A stretch of 64,000 bases of DNA from Phycisphaerae bacterium. Its GTDB lineage: Bacteria; Planctomycetota; Phycisphaerae; UBA1845; UTPLA1. Positions 48,783 to 57,305 of this stretch are shown here, piece by piece (positions within the stretch are counted from its first letter, which is position 1; the number at the start of each line of letters is the position of its first letter). The stretch lies in assembly GCA_023150615.1 (NCBI GenBank), contig JAKLKO010000012.1:1-64000 (forward strand). Reading direction: 5' to 3'. The translations under genes were made by a program, and so were the position numbers. Under the pieces are notes generated by a model, which saw nothing but the letters and a program-made list of their open reading frames with translations, ran no database searches and was not told the DNA's origin.

Positions 48783-50294
48783 TCAGCCGCGACTGACGAC
48801 GAACTCGCCGCCGGCCATGCCCGACTCGTGCCAGCGGGTCATGATGACCTTCTCCTGCGTATAGAAGCGCACGGCCTCCGGACCCTGAATGTGCAGATCG
48901 CCGAAGAACGACGCGTTCCAGCCGGTGAATGAGAACAGGGCCATCGGCGCCGGCACGCCGACGTTGATGCCGATCATCCCGGCGTTGAATCGGTGCTTGA
49001 ACTGCCGCGCCGCGTAGCCGCTGCGAGTGTAGATCACGGCCCCGTTGCCGAACGGGCAGCGATCGGCGATCTCCACCGCCTCGTCGAGACTTCCGACGCG
49101 CAGCACCGACAGCACCGGACCAAAGATCTCCTCCTCCGCCACGAACATCCCCGGCCGGACGTGGTCGATGATCGTCGGGCCGAGATAGAAACCCTGCGGC
49201 GCATCGGGGACGCGCACGCCGCGGCCGTCACGGGCGAGCGTCGCGCCTTCCTGCCGGCCCTTCTCGATGCACAGCGATACGCGCTCGAGGTGCTCCTTCG
49301 TGATCAGCGGGCCCATGTCGACCGCGGCGTCCGTGTCGGTCCGTCCGACCTTCATGCGGTTCGCCGAATCAACCAGCCCGCGCACCAGTGGCTCGGCCGC
49401 CGCGCCCACCGGAAGCGCCAGGCTCCCGGCCATGCAGCGCTCGCCGGCGCAGCCGAACGCCGACGATTGCACGGCGGCGACGGTCTTCTCGATGTCCGCG
49501 TCGGGCATGATGATCAGGTGGTTCTTAGCGCCACCGTTGGCCTGCACACGCTTCCCGTGGGCCGTGCCGGTCGTGTAGATGTGATGCGCGACGCGCGTGG
49601 AGCCGACGAAGGAGATCGCGCGGACAAGCGGGTGCGTGAGCAGGGCATCGACGCATTCGCGATCGCCGTGCACGATCGAGATCACGCCCTTCGGAAGTCC
49701 GGCCTCGAGCAGTAGTTCGACGATGCGGATGGCCGACAGCGGCACGCGCTCGGAGGGCTTGAGGATGAAGGTATTTCCGCAGGTGACGGCGATCGGAAAC
49801 ATCCACATCGGCACCATGGCGGGGAAGTTGAACGGCGTGATGCCGACGCACACGCCGACCGGATGGAGATAGGTCTCGCAGTCCACGTCTGCGGCGAGGT
49901 TCTGAAGCGTGCGGCCCTGAATCATGTTCGGGATGCCGCACGCGAACTCGACGACCTCGATGCCGCGTCGCATCGAGGCCCGCGACTCCTCCAGCGTCTT
50001 GCCGTGCTCGCGCGTGATCAGCCGCGCGACGTCCTCCAGGTTCTCCTCCAGCAACTGCTTGTAGCGGAACATGATCCGGGCGCGCTCGACGACCGGCGTC
50101 TCGCGCCACGCCGCAAACGCGGCGTGCGCCGCACGCACGGCCCGGTCCACCTCGCTGGAATCGCAGAACGGCACCCGCGCGATGACCTCGCCGAGCGAGG
50201 GATTGTGAATCAGACCGAAGCGACTTGAGCCCGACTCGACCCATTCGCCCCCGATTAGCAGCTTGCAGGTGGAGATTGCGCCTGTCGCGATCAT
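48783..50294 (-). CDS. mmsA: Methylmalonate-semialdehyde dehydrogenase (CoA-acylating)
   Basis: This NAD-dependent aldehyde dehydrogenase converts (methyl)malonate semialdehyde to propionyl-CoA or acetyl-CoA in valine, inositol and thymine breakdown. The 503-residue product has the ALDH fold: Ile-Thr-Pro-Phe-Asn-Phe-Pro-Ala-Met-Val (about 141-150), Leu-Lys-Pro-Ser-Glu-Arg, Phe-Val-Gly-Ser-Thr, and catalytic Cys in Gly-Glu-Arg-Cys-Met-Ala. That last motif is typical of the MMSDH subgroup, which lacks the usual catalytic Glu. ATG 50294 follows GGAGGA. It is divergent from the TetR gene. The product propionyl-CoA could feed the methylcitrate route that includes PrpB. Confidence 0.92.
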   Translation of the reverse strand: MIATGAISTCKLLIGGEWVESGSSRFGLIHNPSLGEVIARVPFCDSSEVDRAVRAAHAAFAAWRETPVVERARIMFRYKQLLEENLEDVARLITREHGKTLEESRASMRRGIEVVEFACGIPNMIQGRTLQNLAADVDCETYLHPVGVCVGITPFNFPAMVPMWMFPIAVTCGNTFILKPSERVPLSAIRIVELLLEAGLPKGVISIVHGDRECVDALLTHPLVRAISFVGSTRVAHHIYTTGTAHGKRVQANGGAKNHLIIMPDADIEKTVAAVQSSAFGCAGERCMAGSLALPVGAAAEPLVRGLVDSANRMKVGRTDTDAAVDMGPLITKEHLERVSLCIEKGRQEGATLARDGRGVRVPDAPQGFYLGPTIIDHVRPGMFVAEEEIFGPVLSVLRVGSLDEAVEIADRCPFGNGAVIYTRSGYAARQFKHRFNAGMIGINVGVPAPMALFSFTGWNASFFGDLHIQGPEAVRFYTQEKVIMTRWHESGMAGGEFVVSRG

Positions 50295-50415
50295 GTGAAA
50301 TCCTCCATCTCGGCAGGACCGGCCGGGCATGTTATCCCGGTGGACGCCGAGCGTCGATCCACCGGCGGCGGCAGGAGTTCCGCGCAGTGGCCACGGGATT
50401 CCGTCGGATGGCCAC

Positions 50416-50444
50416 TTGAAGCGAATGCGATCGGATTACATAAT
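50416..50444 (+). promoter_or_regulatory. Promoter of the tetR-paaABCD operon
   Basis: TTGAAG (50416-50421) and CATAAT (50439-50444) are separated by 17 bases. The palindromic operator begins three bases downstream, around the expected transcription start. The leader is short, with the TetR start at 50473. Confidence 0.6.
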
Positions 50445-50446
50445 CT

Positions 50447-50464
50447 CTAACAAACGCTTGTTAG
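50447..50464 (+). promoter_or_regulatory. Palindromic operator, probably for the adjacent TetR regulator
   Basis: The arms CTAACAA (50447-50453) and TTGTTAG (50458-50464) are perfect inverted repeats around ACGC. The site overlaps the predicted start point, the usual arrangement for TetR autorepression. Size and symmetry fit a TetR dimer site. Confidence 0.65.
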
Positions 50465-50472
50465 GTGCGCCG

Positions 50473-51060
50473 ATGACGACAGCCACGACCGACCGACGCG
50501 ATCAGATCATGCAGGTCGCCGCGCACCTGTTTCGCGAACGCGGCTTTCACGCCACCAGCGTCCGCGAGATCGCCGACGCGGTCGGACTCCAGGGCGGGAG
50601 TCTCTATGCCCACGTCGACAGCAAGGACGATCTGCTCTGGGAGATCGTCAACCGCTCCGCCGATCGCTTCTTCGAGGCCCTGTCGCCGGTGCTGAACTCC
50701 GATCTCGACATCCTCCACAAGCTCCGCGACGCCATCACGACACACGTCGGCGTGATCACCGCCGACCTCGACGCGGCCGCGGTCTACACGACGGAGTGGC
50801 GGCACCTTCCGCCGGACCGACAATCGCAGATCGCAGAGCGCCGCGATGAATACGAGAGCCGGTTCCGCTCGCTCGTGCGGCAGGGGATCCGCGAGGGTTT
50901 CCTCTCGCCGGTCGATGAGGCGTACGCCACGCTCTTCATCCTCTCGACGCTGAACTACCTCTATCTTTGGTACCGGCCGGGCGGCCGGATGAGTTCCGAG
51001 GCGGTGGCGCGCCTGCTGGCCGACTTCATCTTCGACGGACTGCGTCGGCGGACGACGTAG
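50473..51060 (+). CDS. TetR family transcriptional regulator
   Basis: The 195-residue product has the N-terminal TetR HTH (about 9-55): Ala-Ala-His-Leu-Phe-Arg-Glu-Arg-Gly-Phe-His-Ala-Thr-Ser-Val-Arg-Glu-Ile-Ala. A helical ligand-binding domain follows. The N-terminal type resembles regulators of fatty-acid or aromatic acyl-CoA catabolism, where an acyl-CoA releases DNA; the ligand is inferred only. ATG 50473 sits 8 bases after the operator. It starts the operon with paaABCD, 18 bases before paaA, and is divergent from mmsA, which may share the control. Confidence 0.9.
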   Translation: MTTATTDRRDQIMQVAAHLFRERGFHATSVREIADAVGLQGGSLYAHVDSKDDLLWEIVNRSADRFFEALSPVLNSDLDILHKLRDAITTHVGVITADLDAAAVYTTEWRHLPPDRQSQIAERRDEYESRFRSLVRQGIREGFLSPVDEAYATLFILSTLNYLYLWYRPGGRMSSEAVARLLADFIFDGLRRRTT

Positions 51061-51078
51061 CGGACAGGAGTTCGATGC

Positions 51079-52074
51079 ATGGTGCAATTCAACCAGCCGC
51101 GCAACGACCGACCGGGCGATCCCGGGTACGAACAGCATCTGGCCGCGTTCGAGGCGCGCCTGGCGCGGGGTGATCGCGTCGAGCCGGGCGACTGGATGCC
51201 GAACGACTACCGGCATCAGCTCATCCGCCTGATTCACGTGCACGCGAACAGCGAGATCTGCGGCGCGCTGCCGGAAGGCGGCTGGATTCCGCACGCACCG
51301 ACGTTCAAGCGGAAGCTGGCGCTCTGTGCCAAGGTGCAGGACGAGGTCGGTCACGCGCAACTGCTGTACCGCGCGTGCGAGACGCTCGGCAAATCGCGCG
51401 AGGAGATGATCGAGGAACTGCTCAGCGGCAAGGCGAAATTCTCGAACGTCTTCCATTATCACGCGCAGACCTGGGCCGACGTCGCCGTCATCGCCTGGCT
51501 GATCGACGCGGCCGCGATCGTCAACCAGACCATGATGGCCGAAGGTTCGTACGGCCCGTACGCCCGGGCGCTGAAGCGTATCTGCTACGAAGAGGCGTTT
51601 CACCTGACGCACGGCTACGACATGTGCATCACGCTCGCGACGGGCAGCAAGCTGCAGCGAGCGATGTTGCAGGATGCGCTGAATCGCTGGTGGACGCCGA
51701 TTATGATGTTCCACGGCCCGTCCGACAAGGAATCGAAGCACACACAGCTCCTGATGCGCTGGCGGATCAAGCTCAAGACGAACGACCAGCAGCGGCAGTA
51801 CTTCCTGAAGAAGTACCTGCCGAAGATCTTCAATCTCGGGCTGACCGTGCCCGACCCCGAGCTGCGCTACGATGAGCAGACGAAAGAGTGGCGCTACACC
51901 GAGCCGGACTGGGAGGAATTCAAGTCCGTTGTGAACGGCAACGGGCCGGCCAGCGCCCTGCGATTGCAGGCGCGCCGCATGGCGCACGAGGAAGGCCGCT
52001 GGGTCCGGGAGGCCCTCGCCGCCGCCGCGTCTGGCCGGACCGTGCCGATGTCCGGCGCCGTCAGGGTGAACTGA
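51079..52074 (+). CDS. paaA: 1,2-phenylacetyl-CoA epoxidase, catalytic subunit PaaA
   Basis: PaaA is the diiron catalytic subunit of a multicomponent monooxygenase that epoxidises the phenyl ring of phenylacetyl-CoA. The 331-residue product shows two iron-ligand motifs: Gln-Asp-Glu-Val-Gly-His (about 90-95) and Cys-Tyr-Glu-Glu-Ala-Phe-His (about 173-179). It is the usual family length. AGGAG precedes ATG 51079; another ATG at 51075 is out of frame. It follows the TetR gene by 18 bases, so both are on one transcript. Confidence 0.93.
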   Translation: MVQFNQPRNDRPGDPGYEQHLAAFEARLARGDRVEPGDWMPNDYRHQLIRLIHVHANSEICGALPEGGWIPHAPTFKRKLALCAKVQDEVGHAQLLYRACETLGKSREEMIEELLSGKAKFSNVFHYHAQTWADVAVIAWLIDAAAIVNQTMMAEGSYGPYARALKRICYEEAFHLTHGYDMCITLATGSKLQRAMLQDALNRWWTPIMMFHGPSDKESKHTQLLMRWRIKLKTNDQQRQYFLKKYLPKIFNLGLTVPDPELRYDEQTKEWRYTEPDWEEFKSVVNGNGPASALRLQARRMAHEEGRWVREALAAAASGRTVPMSGAVRVN

Positions 52075-52108
52075 GCGCCATGCGCCGGGGGCGATCGGAG
52101 CGGAGCCG

Positions 52109-52411
52109 ATGACCGACACACAGTGGCGAGTCTACGAGGTCTTTCACCAACAGGCCCGCGGCGAGCCGCACGTTCACGTCGGATCGGTTCACGCCCCGGA
52201 CCCGGAGACCGCCCTGCTCATGGCCAAGGAGCAGTTCGGCCGACGTCAGGCGTGCGTCAACATGTGGGTCGTGCCGCAGGAGGCGATCAGCGCGACGTCC
52301 TACGAAGACGCCGATCTGTTCCAGCACACGACCGACAAGAGCTACCGCGAGCCGTTCGGATACGAGACGACCAAGCGGGCCCGCGCGATCGGGGATCCGC
52401 AGGAGCTGTAG
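52109..52411 (+). CDS. paaB: 1,2-phenylacetyl-CoA epoxidase, subunit PaaB
   Basis: PaaB is a small structural subunit of the PaaABCE complex. The 100-residue product matches the family: Trp-Arg-Val-Tyr-Glu-Val-Phe at the N-terminus, His-Val-Gly-Ser-Val-His-Ala-Pro-Asp (about 23-31), and Ala-Lys-Glu-Gln-Phe-Gly-Arg-Arg. ATG 52109 follows GGAG, 34 bases after paaA. Its stop directly touches the paaC start. Confidence 0.93.
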   Translation: MTDTQWRVYEVFHQQARGEPHVHVGSVHAPDPETALLMAKEQFGRRQACVNMWVVPQEAISATSYEDADLFQHTTDKSYREPFGYETTKRARAIGDPQEL

Positions 52412-53197
52412 ATGAGCCGCGCGCTTTTCCAACCGAAGCTCGCCGACGACTGGCAGACCGCCGTCGCGGACCTGCTCGTGCGGCTGGCCGACGATGAGCT
52501 CGTGATCGGCCACCGCAACTCGGAATGGACCGGTCTGGCGCCGATACTCGAGGCCGACATCGCGTTCTCCTCGATGGCGCAGGACGAGATCGGCCACGCG
52601 CTGGCGTACTATCGTCTGCTGCACGAACTCGGCTATCCCGACCCCGACACGATGGCGTTCCTGCGAGAGCCGCAGGACTTCCGCTGCGCCTCGCTCGTCT
52701 CAATTCCGAAGGGCGATTGGTCCGTGTCGATCGTGCGGCAGTTCCTCTACGACACGGCGGAAACCGTTCGACTCGAGGCGCTGTGCGACAGCGCGTACGA
52801 ACCGCTGGCGTCGCTCGCCCGGAAGCTGCGCACCGAAGAGAAGTACCACCTGCTGCACGGCAAGACGTGGCTCCACCGTCTGGGCGACGCGACCGACGAG
52901 AGTCACCGACGGGTGCAGACCGCGCTCGACCTGCTCTGGCCGCACGCCCTCGGGTTGTTCGAGCCGACGCGCTGGGACCGGACGCTGGCGAACGAGCGGA
53001 TTCAGCCGTCGGAGCCGACGCTCGCGCAGGAGTGGCGCGCGAGGGTCGAGCCGCTGCTGACGGACGCGTCGCTGGTCGCGCCGGAGGGCGTCGAGCCGCT
53101 GTTCGGTGGCCGCGTCGGACGTCACCCGCCGTCGCTGGCGGAGCTGATCGCCGCGATGCAGAAGGTGTTTCGACTCGATCCCGGCGCGCAGTGGTAA
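52412..53197 (+). CDS. paaC: 1,2-phenylacetyl-CoA epoxidase, subunit PaaC
   Basis: PaaC is a ferritin-like subunit related to PaaA that supports the catalytic subunit without doing catalysis in the characterised E. coli complex. The 261-residue product retains Gln-Asp-Glu-Ile-Gly-His (about 55-60) and Thr-Glu-Glu-Lys-Tyr-His (about 140-145). Whether it holds metal here cannot be told. ATG 52412 is directly after the paaB stop with AGGAG upstream inside paaB. Confidence 0.93.
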   Translation: MSRALFQPKLADDWQTAVADLLVRLADDELVIGHRNSEWTGLAPILEADIAFSSMAQDEIGHALAYYRLLHELGYPDPDTMAFLREPQDFRCASLVSIPKGDWSVSIVRQFLYDTAETVRLEALCDSAYEPLASLARKLRTEEKYHLLHGKTWLHRLGDATDESHRRVQTALDLLWPHALGLFEPTRWDRTLANERIQPSEPTLAQEWRARVEPLLTDASLVAPEGVEPLFGGRVGRHPPSLAELIAAMQKVFRLDPGAQW

Positions 53198-53207
53198 GGA
53201 ACGACGC

Positions 53208-53711
53208 ATGTCCGCGACCGACGCACGCGACGACCTTCGACCCGTCTGGGAAGCGCTTCAACAGGTGAAGGACCCGGAGATCCCGGTCATCTCGGTCGTC
53301 GAGCTGGGCCTGATCGAGAGCATTCGCCGCGAAGAGGATCGCATCGTCGTGCGGATGCTGCCGACGTTCGTCGGATGCCCGGCGCTGGAACTGCTCCAGA
53401 ACCAGATTCGCCTCGCCGTGATGCAGACCGGCTGCGCCAACGTCGACGTGCGCGTGACGTACGACCCGCCCTGGACGACCGAACGCATCAGCGATGAGGG
53501 CCTGCGGAAGCTGAAGGATTTCGGCCTCGCCCCGCCGAGTCGAGGCGCGACCGATGCCCCGTTCGAGTCAAACTTCCACCGCGTGCCCTGCCCGCTGTGC
53601 GGATCGCGGGAGACCCGGCTCGAATCAATCTTCGGCCCCACGCTCTGCCGCGCGATCCACTACTGCAACGTCTGCCAGCAATCGTTCGAGCAGTTCAAGC
53701 CGGTCGCGTGA
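53208..53711 (+). CDS. paaD: PaaD-type maturation protein (MIP18/DUF59 fold with zinc ribbon)
   Basis: PaaD helps assemble the metal centre or maturation of the PaaABC(E) complex. The 167-residue product has the MIP18 domain at about 8-95 (Val-Lys-Asp-Pro-Glu-Ile-Pro-Val-Ile-Ser-Val-Val-Glu-Leu-Gly-Leu, Pro-Thr-Phe-Val-Gly-Cys-Pro-Ala). A C-terminal zinc ribbon follows (Cys-Pro-Leu-Cys ... Cys-Asn-Val-Cys). It starts 10 bases after paaC and ends the operon: no paaE reductase follows. A convergent gene begins beyond. Confidence 0.92.
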   Translation: MSATDARDDLRPVWEALQQVKDPEIPVISVVELGLIESIRREEDRIVVRMLPTFVGCPALELLQNQIRLAVMQTGCANVDVRVTYDPPWTTERISDEGLRKLKDFGLAPPSRGATDAPFESNFHRVPCPLCGSRETRLESIFGPTLCRAIHYCNVCQQSFEQFKPVA

Positions 53712-53736
53712 CCGCCCCCGCCCCCGGGACCGAGCC

Positions 53737-53994
53737 TCAGTTCTGATTCCCGGGAGGCAAACCGCCCGATTTGAAGAATCCGCCGAGGCTTCGGCGCGGA
53801 AAACCGGGCGACACGCGGCGCTCCGGCGATGGTGCGGGTAGCGGCGTCGCTCGTTTCGGCGGCGACGCGGCGCGCTTCGCCGGTGGCGATGCCGGATGCG
53901 GACGGCGCAGCGCGGCCGATGGGGCCGGCTTTGACGCGGGCTTCGGAGGCGCGGCGGGCGGCGCTTCGATCCACGTGAACCGCCGCGCGAACAT
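53737..53994 (-). CDS. Small Pro/Ala-rich protein following the FadF-like gene
   Basis: A frame of 85 residues starts Met-Phe-Ala-Arg-Arg-Phe-Thr-Trp-Ile-Glu-Ala and is then strongly Pro/Ala/Lys/Ser-rich, ending Gly-Gly-Phe-Phe-Lys-Ser-Gly-Gly. The N-terminal ten residues look protein-like and the distance to the upstream gene is only 17 bases. The low-complexity remainder and the absence of a ribosome binding site make the call uncertain. It lies between convergent paaD and the FadF-like gene. Confidence 0.38.
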   Translation of the reverse strand: MFARRFTWIEAPPAAPPKPASKPAPSAALRRPHPASPPAKRAASPPKRATPLPAPSPERRVSPGFPRRSLGGFFKSGGLPPGNQN

Positions 53995-54011
53995 CCGCGG
54001 CGAGGCAGTGC

Positions 54012-56036
54012 TCAGTCCGCCGTGCTGACCGACTCCAAGAGCAACTCGGCGATGTCCTGTTGCGCGACCGACTCGCGGCCTTTCGCCGCCAGTCCGTCGA
54101 TGAGCATCCGCTGACAGAACGGACACGCCGAGGCGACGCGGTCCGGCCGCGTGTCAAGCAATTGCTCGGTGCGCGCGAGGTTGACTCGCTGATCGACGGG
54201 CCGCCTCCGATTGCCGTGCTCCTCCTCCTTGAACATCTGCGCCCCGCCCGCGCCGCAGCACATGCCCCGGTCGAGCGCTTGCGCCGGTTCGAGCACGACC
54301 AAGCCCGGAATCGCGCGCAGCACCTCGCGCGGCGGGTCGTACACGTCGTTGTAGCGGCCGAGATAGCACGAGTCGTGAAACGCGACGCGCTGATCGATCC
54401 GCTTTTTCGGCGTCAGCCGCCCCTCGCGGACGAGTTGCGAAAGCAGCTCGGAGTGATGGATCACCTCGTAGTTCCCGCCGAAGTCCGGGTACTCGTTGCG
54501 CAGCGTGTTGAAGCAGTGCGGACAGCTCGTCACGATCCGCCGGACGCCTGCCGCGTTCAGCGTCTCGACGTTCGCCTGCGCCAGCATCTGGAACAGGAAT
54601 TCGTTGCCCGCGCGGCGCGCCGGATCGCCCGTGCACGTCTCGGCCGGACCGAGAATGGCGAAATTCACGCCGGCCGCCTTCAGCAGCTGCGCGGTCGCCC
54701 TCGCGATCTTTCGCGCGCGGTCATCAAAACTCGCCGAGCAGCCGACCCAGAACAGGATCTCCGCCCCCGGGTTCTGATCGATCGTGGGGATGTCCAACCC
54801 CGCGGCCCACGCCGCGCGGTCCGACGCAGGAAAACTCCACGGGTTCCCGTTCGATTCCATGCCGCGGAAGGCGTTCTGAAGCTCGGGCGGAAACTCGGAC
54901 TTCTCCATGACCAGATGGCGCCGCAGGTCCACAATCTTGTCGACGTAGGTGATGAACACCGGGCATTCGGTCTCGCACGCGCGGCAGGTCGTGCAAGCCC
55001 AGACGACCTCCGGCTCGAGCACGTTTCCGACGAGGTCGATCTGCTGGCGCGGGCCGTCGGTGGCGAGAAACTCCCGCTGACGGCGGTAGAGGTGATCGCG
55101 CAGATCGAGCGTGAGGTGTTTCGGCGACAGTCGCTTGCCGGTGCTCGTCGCCGGACACACGTCGCTGCATCGCCCGCACTCGGTGCAGGTGTACAGATCG
55201 AGGATCGCCTTCCACGAGAACTGCTCGACGCGCTGGATGCCCAGCGTCTCCCCGCGCTCGATCTTTCCTTCCATGTCGGCGATCGGGCGCAATCGCCCGC
55301 GGGGCGTCAGATCGGAGAAGAATACGTTAGGAATCGCCGTGATGACGTGGAAGTGCTTGCTGATCGGCAACAGGTTGAGAAACAGCAGCACGAGCGTGCC
55401 GTGCGTCCAGAACCCGGCGTGGCGAAGTACGCCGACGGCTGAATCCGACAGGCCGGTGAACGCGAAGGCGACGATCGAGCCGGCCGGCTCGACGGCGTGG
55501 AATTGGACCGACGCGCCCTCCGCGCGGGTCCGTCGTACGATCTCCGCGCCGTCATAGACGAGGTCCGCCGCCATCATCGTGGAGATGATCAGCAGGATCA
55601 GGATGCCCTCGAACCCGCGCGACATCCGCCACGGCCGCGCGATCAACCGGTAATAGAAAAAAACCAGCGTGCCGAGGATCACGAGCACGACGAAAACGTC
55701 CTTCAGCACGGAGTAGGCCATGCCGAGCGGCTGGTCGATCGCCAGCAGCGGCAGGTCAAACGTCTCGCGAAAGCCGCGGCCCCAGAGGATCAGCGTGCGG
55801 AGCAGGAGGACGACGAATCCGACGAAGATGAACTGATGCGCGATTCCGGCCCACCAGTAGCGCCGCATCCGCTTCTGGGCGAACGCGTACTCGTACGTCC
55901 GCCGCAGCCGCTCGCCGATGCGGTCCCAGCGGACCTCCGCCGCCCCGACGCGCATCAGCCGCCAGCGGCGATCCGCCTGTACCAGAAACCACCCCCAGAA
56001 ACCGACGAGCAGCAGCGCCTGAACGAGCGGATTCAT
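54012..56036 (-). CDS. FadF-like membrane Fe-S oxidoreductase (heterodisulfide reductase-related)
   Basis: The 674-residue product has about six membrane helices in its first 260 residues. Two ferredoxin-type motifs follow at about 290-380 (Cys-Thr-Glu-Cys-Gly-Arg-Cys-Ser-Asp-Val-Cys-Pro and Cys-Thr-Thr-Cys-Arg-Ala-Cys-Glu-Thr-Glu-Cys-Pro). Two CCG domains complete it, the second with Cys-Cys-Gly-Ala-Gly-Gly-Ala. Proteins of this type are thought to carry electrons from ETF and acyl-CoA dehydrogenases to menaquinone. ATG 56036 opens the first helix. Its position beside paaABCD and mmsA suggests acyl-CoA oxidation. It is not PaaE: no plant-type ferredoxin or FAD reductase domain is visible. 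Confidence 0.85.
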   Translation of the reverse strand: MNPLVQALLLVGFWGWFLVQADRRWRLMRVGAAEVRWDRIGERLRRTYEYAFAQKRMRRYWWAGIAHQFIFVGFVVLLLRTLILWGRGFRETFDLPLLAIDQPLGMAYSVLKDVFVVLVILGTLVFFYYRLIARPWRMSRGFEGILILLIISTMMAADLVYDGAEIVRRTRAEGASVQFHAVEPAGSIVAFAFTGLSDSAVGVLRHAGFWTHGTLVLLFLNLLPISKHFHVITAIPNVFFSDLTPRGRLRPIADMEGKIERGETLGIQRVEQFSWKAILDLYTCTECGRCSDVCPATSTGKRLSPKHLTLDLRDHLYRRQREFLATDGPRQQIDLVGNVLEPEVVWACTTCRACETECPVFITYVDKIVDLRRHLVMEKSEFPPELQNAFRGMESNGNPWSFPASDRAAWAAGLDIPTIDQNPGAEILFWVGCSASFDDRARKIARATAQLLKAAGVNFAILGPAETCTGDPARRAGNEFLFQMLAQANVETLNAAGVRRIVTSCPHCFNTLRNEYPDFGGNYEVIHHSELLSQLVREGRLTPKKRIDQRVAFHDSCYLGRYNDVYDPPREVLRAIPGLVVLEPAQALDRGMCCGAGGAQMFKEEEHGNRRRPVDQRVNLARTEQLLDTRPDRVASACPFCQRMLIDGLAAKGRESVAQQDIAELLLESVSTAD

Positions 56037-56150
56037 GCGACCTCGCGTCCGGATTCGGCGATCGCCGGATCGGCCGCGATGCCGTCCGACGTTTCCGCAT
56101 CGTATGGTGATCACCAGCTGCGGGCAACGGCCGCGACGCTTGCGCCGCTA

Positions 56151-57296
56151 CTACGGAGACGTCTGGAGCGGCGGTCCGTTCAGGCGACCGGCCGCGCGCT
56201 CCGACTCGTAGCGCTTTCGCAACTCGGGGTCCTCGATCCGGAGCCGCGCCTGCTGCAACAACTCGATCGAAAGACGGTCCATCGCCTCAGCCACCTTCCG
56301 CGCGCGGACGGCGGCCGCCAGCGACTCGCGCACGTCGTCGAACCGAGCCGCCTGCGCCGGAACCCGCCGCTCGAGCTTCAGTACGTGGTACTCGCCGTCG
56401 TAGTGGATCGGCACGCTGACCTGCCCCGGCTCGAGCTTGAACGCCGCCTCGCGGAGCGTGGCCGGAAAGCGCTCGTCGTTCGCGCTGAACGGCGGGAGGA
56501 GTCCGCCCTCCGGCGCGGTTACGCGATTCTGGCTGTAGAGCGCCGCCAGCCCCGCGAAATCGGCCCCCGACTCGATCTTCGGCCGCAGCGTGTCGTAGTC
56601 GCGCGGTGCGCGGAGCTGGATATGGCGAATCTCGACCTTCTCCCCGTATTGCCGCTGGAACTCCGCCCGCAAGTCGTCCTCGTCGACGCCGACCCGCGCA
56701 TCGGCCAGTCGCCGCAGATAGGCCTGCCGCGTCATGGCGAGATCAAGTTCCTCGCGCGACACGCCCGTCCGCTTGAGCCAAAGCTCGATCAGTTCCGCCC
56801 GCCGGACGGACGTCAGCGTCTCCGGCCCGTTTCCATTGAGGTGCGCGGAGCGGATCGTCTCGTCGTACTCGTGCTCGATGTCGGCCCTCGAAACGTGGAT
56901 TCCCTTTCGCTTCGCGGCCTGGCGCGCGACCTCCAGCAGGATGTGCTGTTGCAGCACATTCAGGCCGTAGCCGCGGATGAGCGTGTCAAGGACCGCGCGG
57001 CGCTCGATCGGGTAGCCATTAACGAACGCAATTGGTTCGATGGGCGGTGGAGGCGGGACCGGCTTGGTCGCTTGCGCGATGGCCGGTTGTTCCTCGCCGT
57101 CCGCGGACGGTCGGGTCGTTGGCGAAGCCTGGGCCGGCGCTTCGGCCGTCTGCGTCGCTGCGAACCGCGCATCGTTGCGCTGCCACGCATCGGTCACTGT
57201 GCGATCGGACGTGCGCGACATCTCACACGCCGCGGAGAGGAGCAGCACCGACGTTCCCAACAACAAGATGTCTGCGATCGGAATACAGCTTCGCAC
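56151..57296 (-). CDS. Parvulin-type peptidyl-prolyl isomerase lipoprotein
   Basis: The 381-residue product has a lipoprotein signal ending Ser-Ala-Ala-Cys (Cys24), a Pro/Thr-rich linker and a SurA/PrsA-like helical region (about 85-210). A parvulin domain follows at about 215-320: Ile-Arg-His-Ile-Gln-Leu-Arg-Ala, Gly-Ala-Asp-Phe-Ala-Gly-Leu-Ala, Gly-Gly-Leu-Leu-Pro. The C-terminal helix is charged. It probably helps secreted or outer-membrane proteins fold. It lies 9 bases after nif3 in the pabB operon. Confidence 0.86.
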   Translation of the reverse strand: MRSCIPIADILLLGTSVLLLSAACEMSRTSDRTVTDAWQRNDARFAATQTAEAPAQASPTTRPSADGEEQPAIAQATKPVPPPPPIEPIAFVNGYPIERRAVLDTLIRGYGLNVLQQHILLEVARQAAKRKGIHVSRADIEHEYDETIRSAHLNGNGPETLTSVRRAELIELWLKRTGVSREELDLAMTRQAYLRRLADARVGVDEDDLRAEFQRQYGEKVEIRHIQLRAPRDYDTLRPKIESGADFAGLAALYSQNRVTAPEGGLLPPFSANDERFPATLREAAFKLEPGQVSVPIHYDGEYHVLKLERRVPAQAARFDDVRESLAAAVRARKVAEAMDRLSIELLQQARLRIEDPELRKRYESERAAGRLNGPPLQTSP

Positions 57297-57305
57297 GATC
57301 GATCC

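Noticed and set aside
54012-56036. PaaE-type reductase as the missing partner of paaABCD
   Set aside because: The protein has membrane helices, ferredoxin motifs and CCG domains, not the FAD/NAD reductase plus plant-type ferredoxin layout of PaaE.
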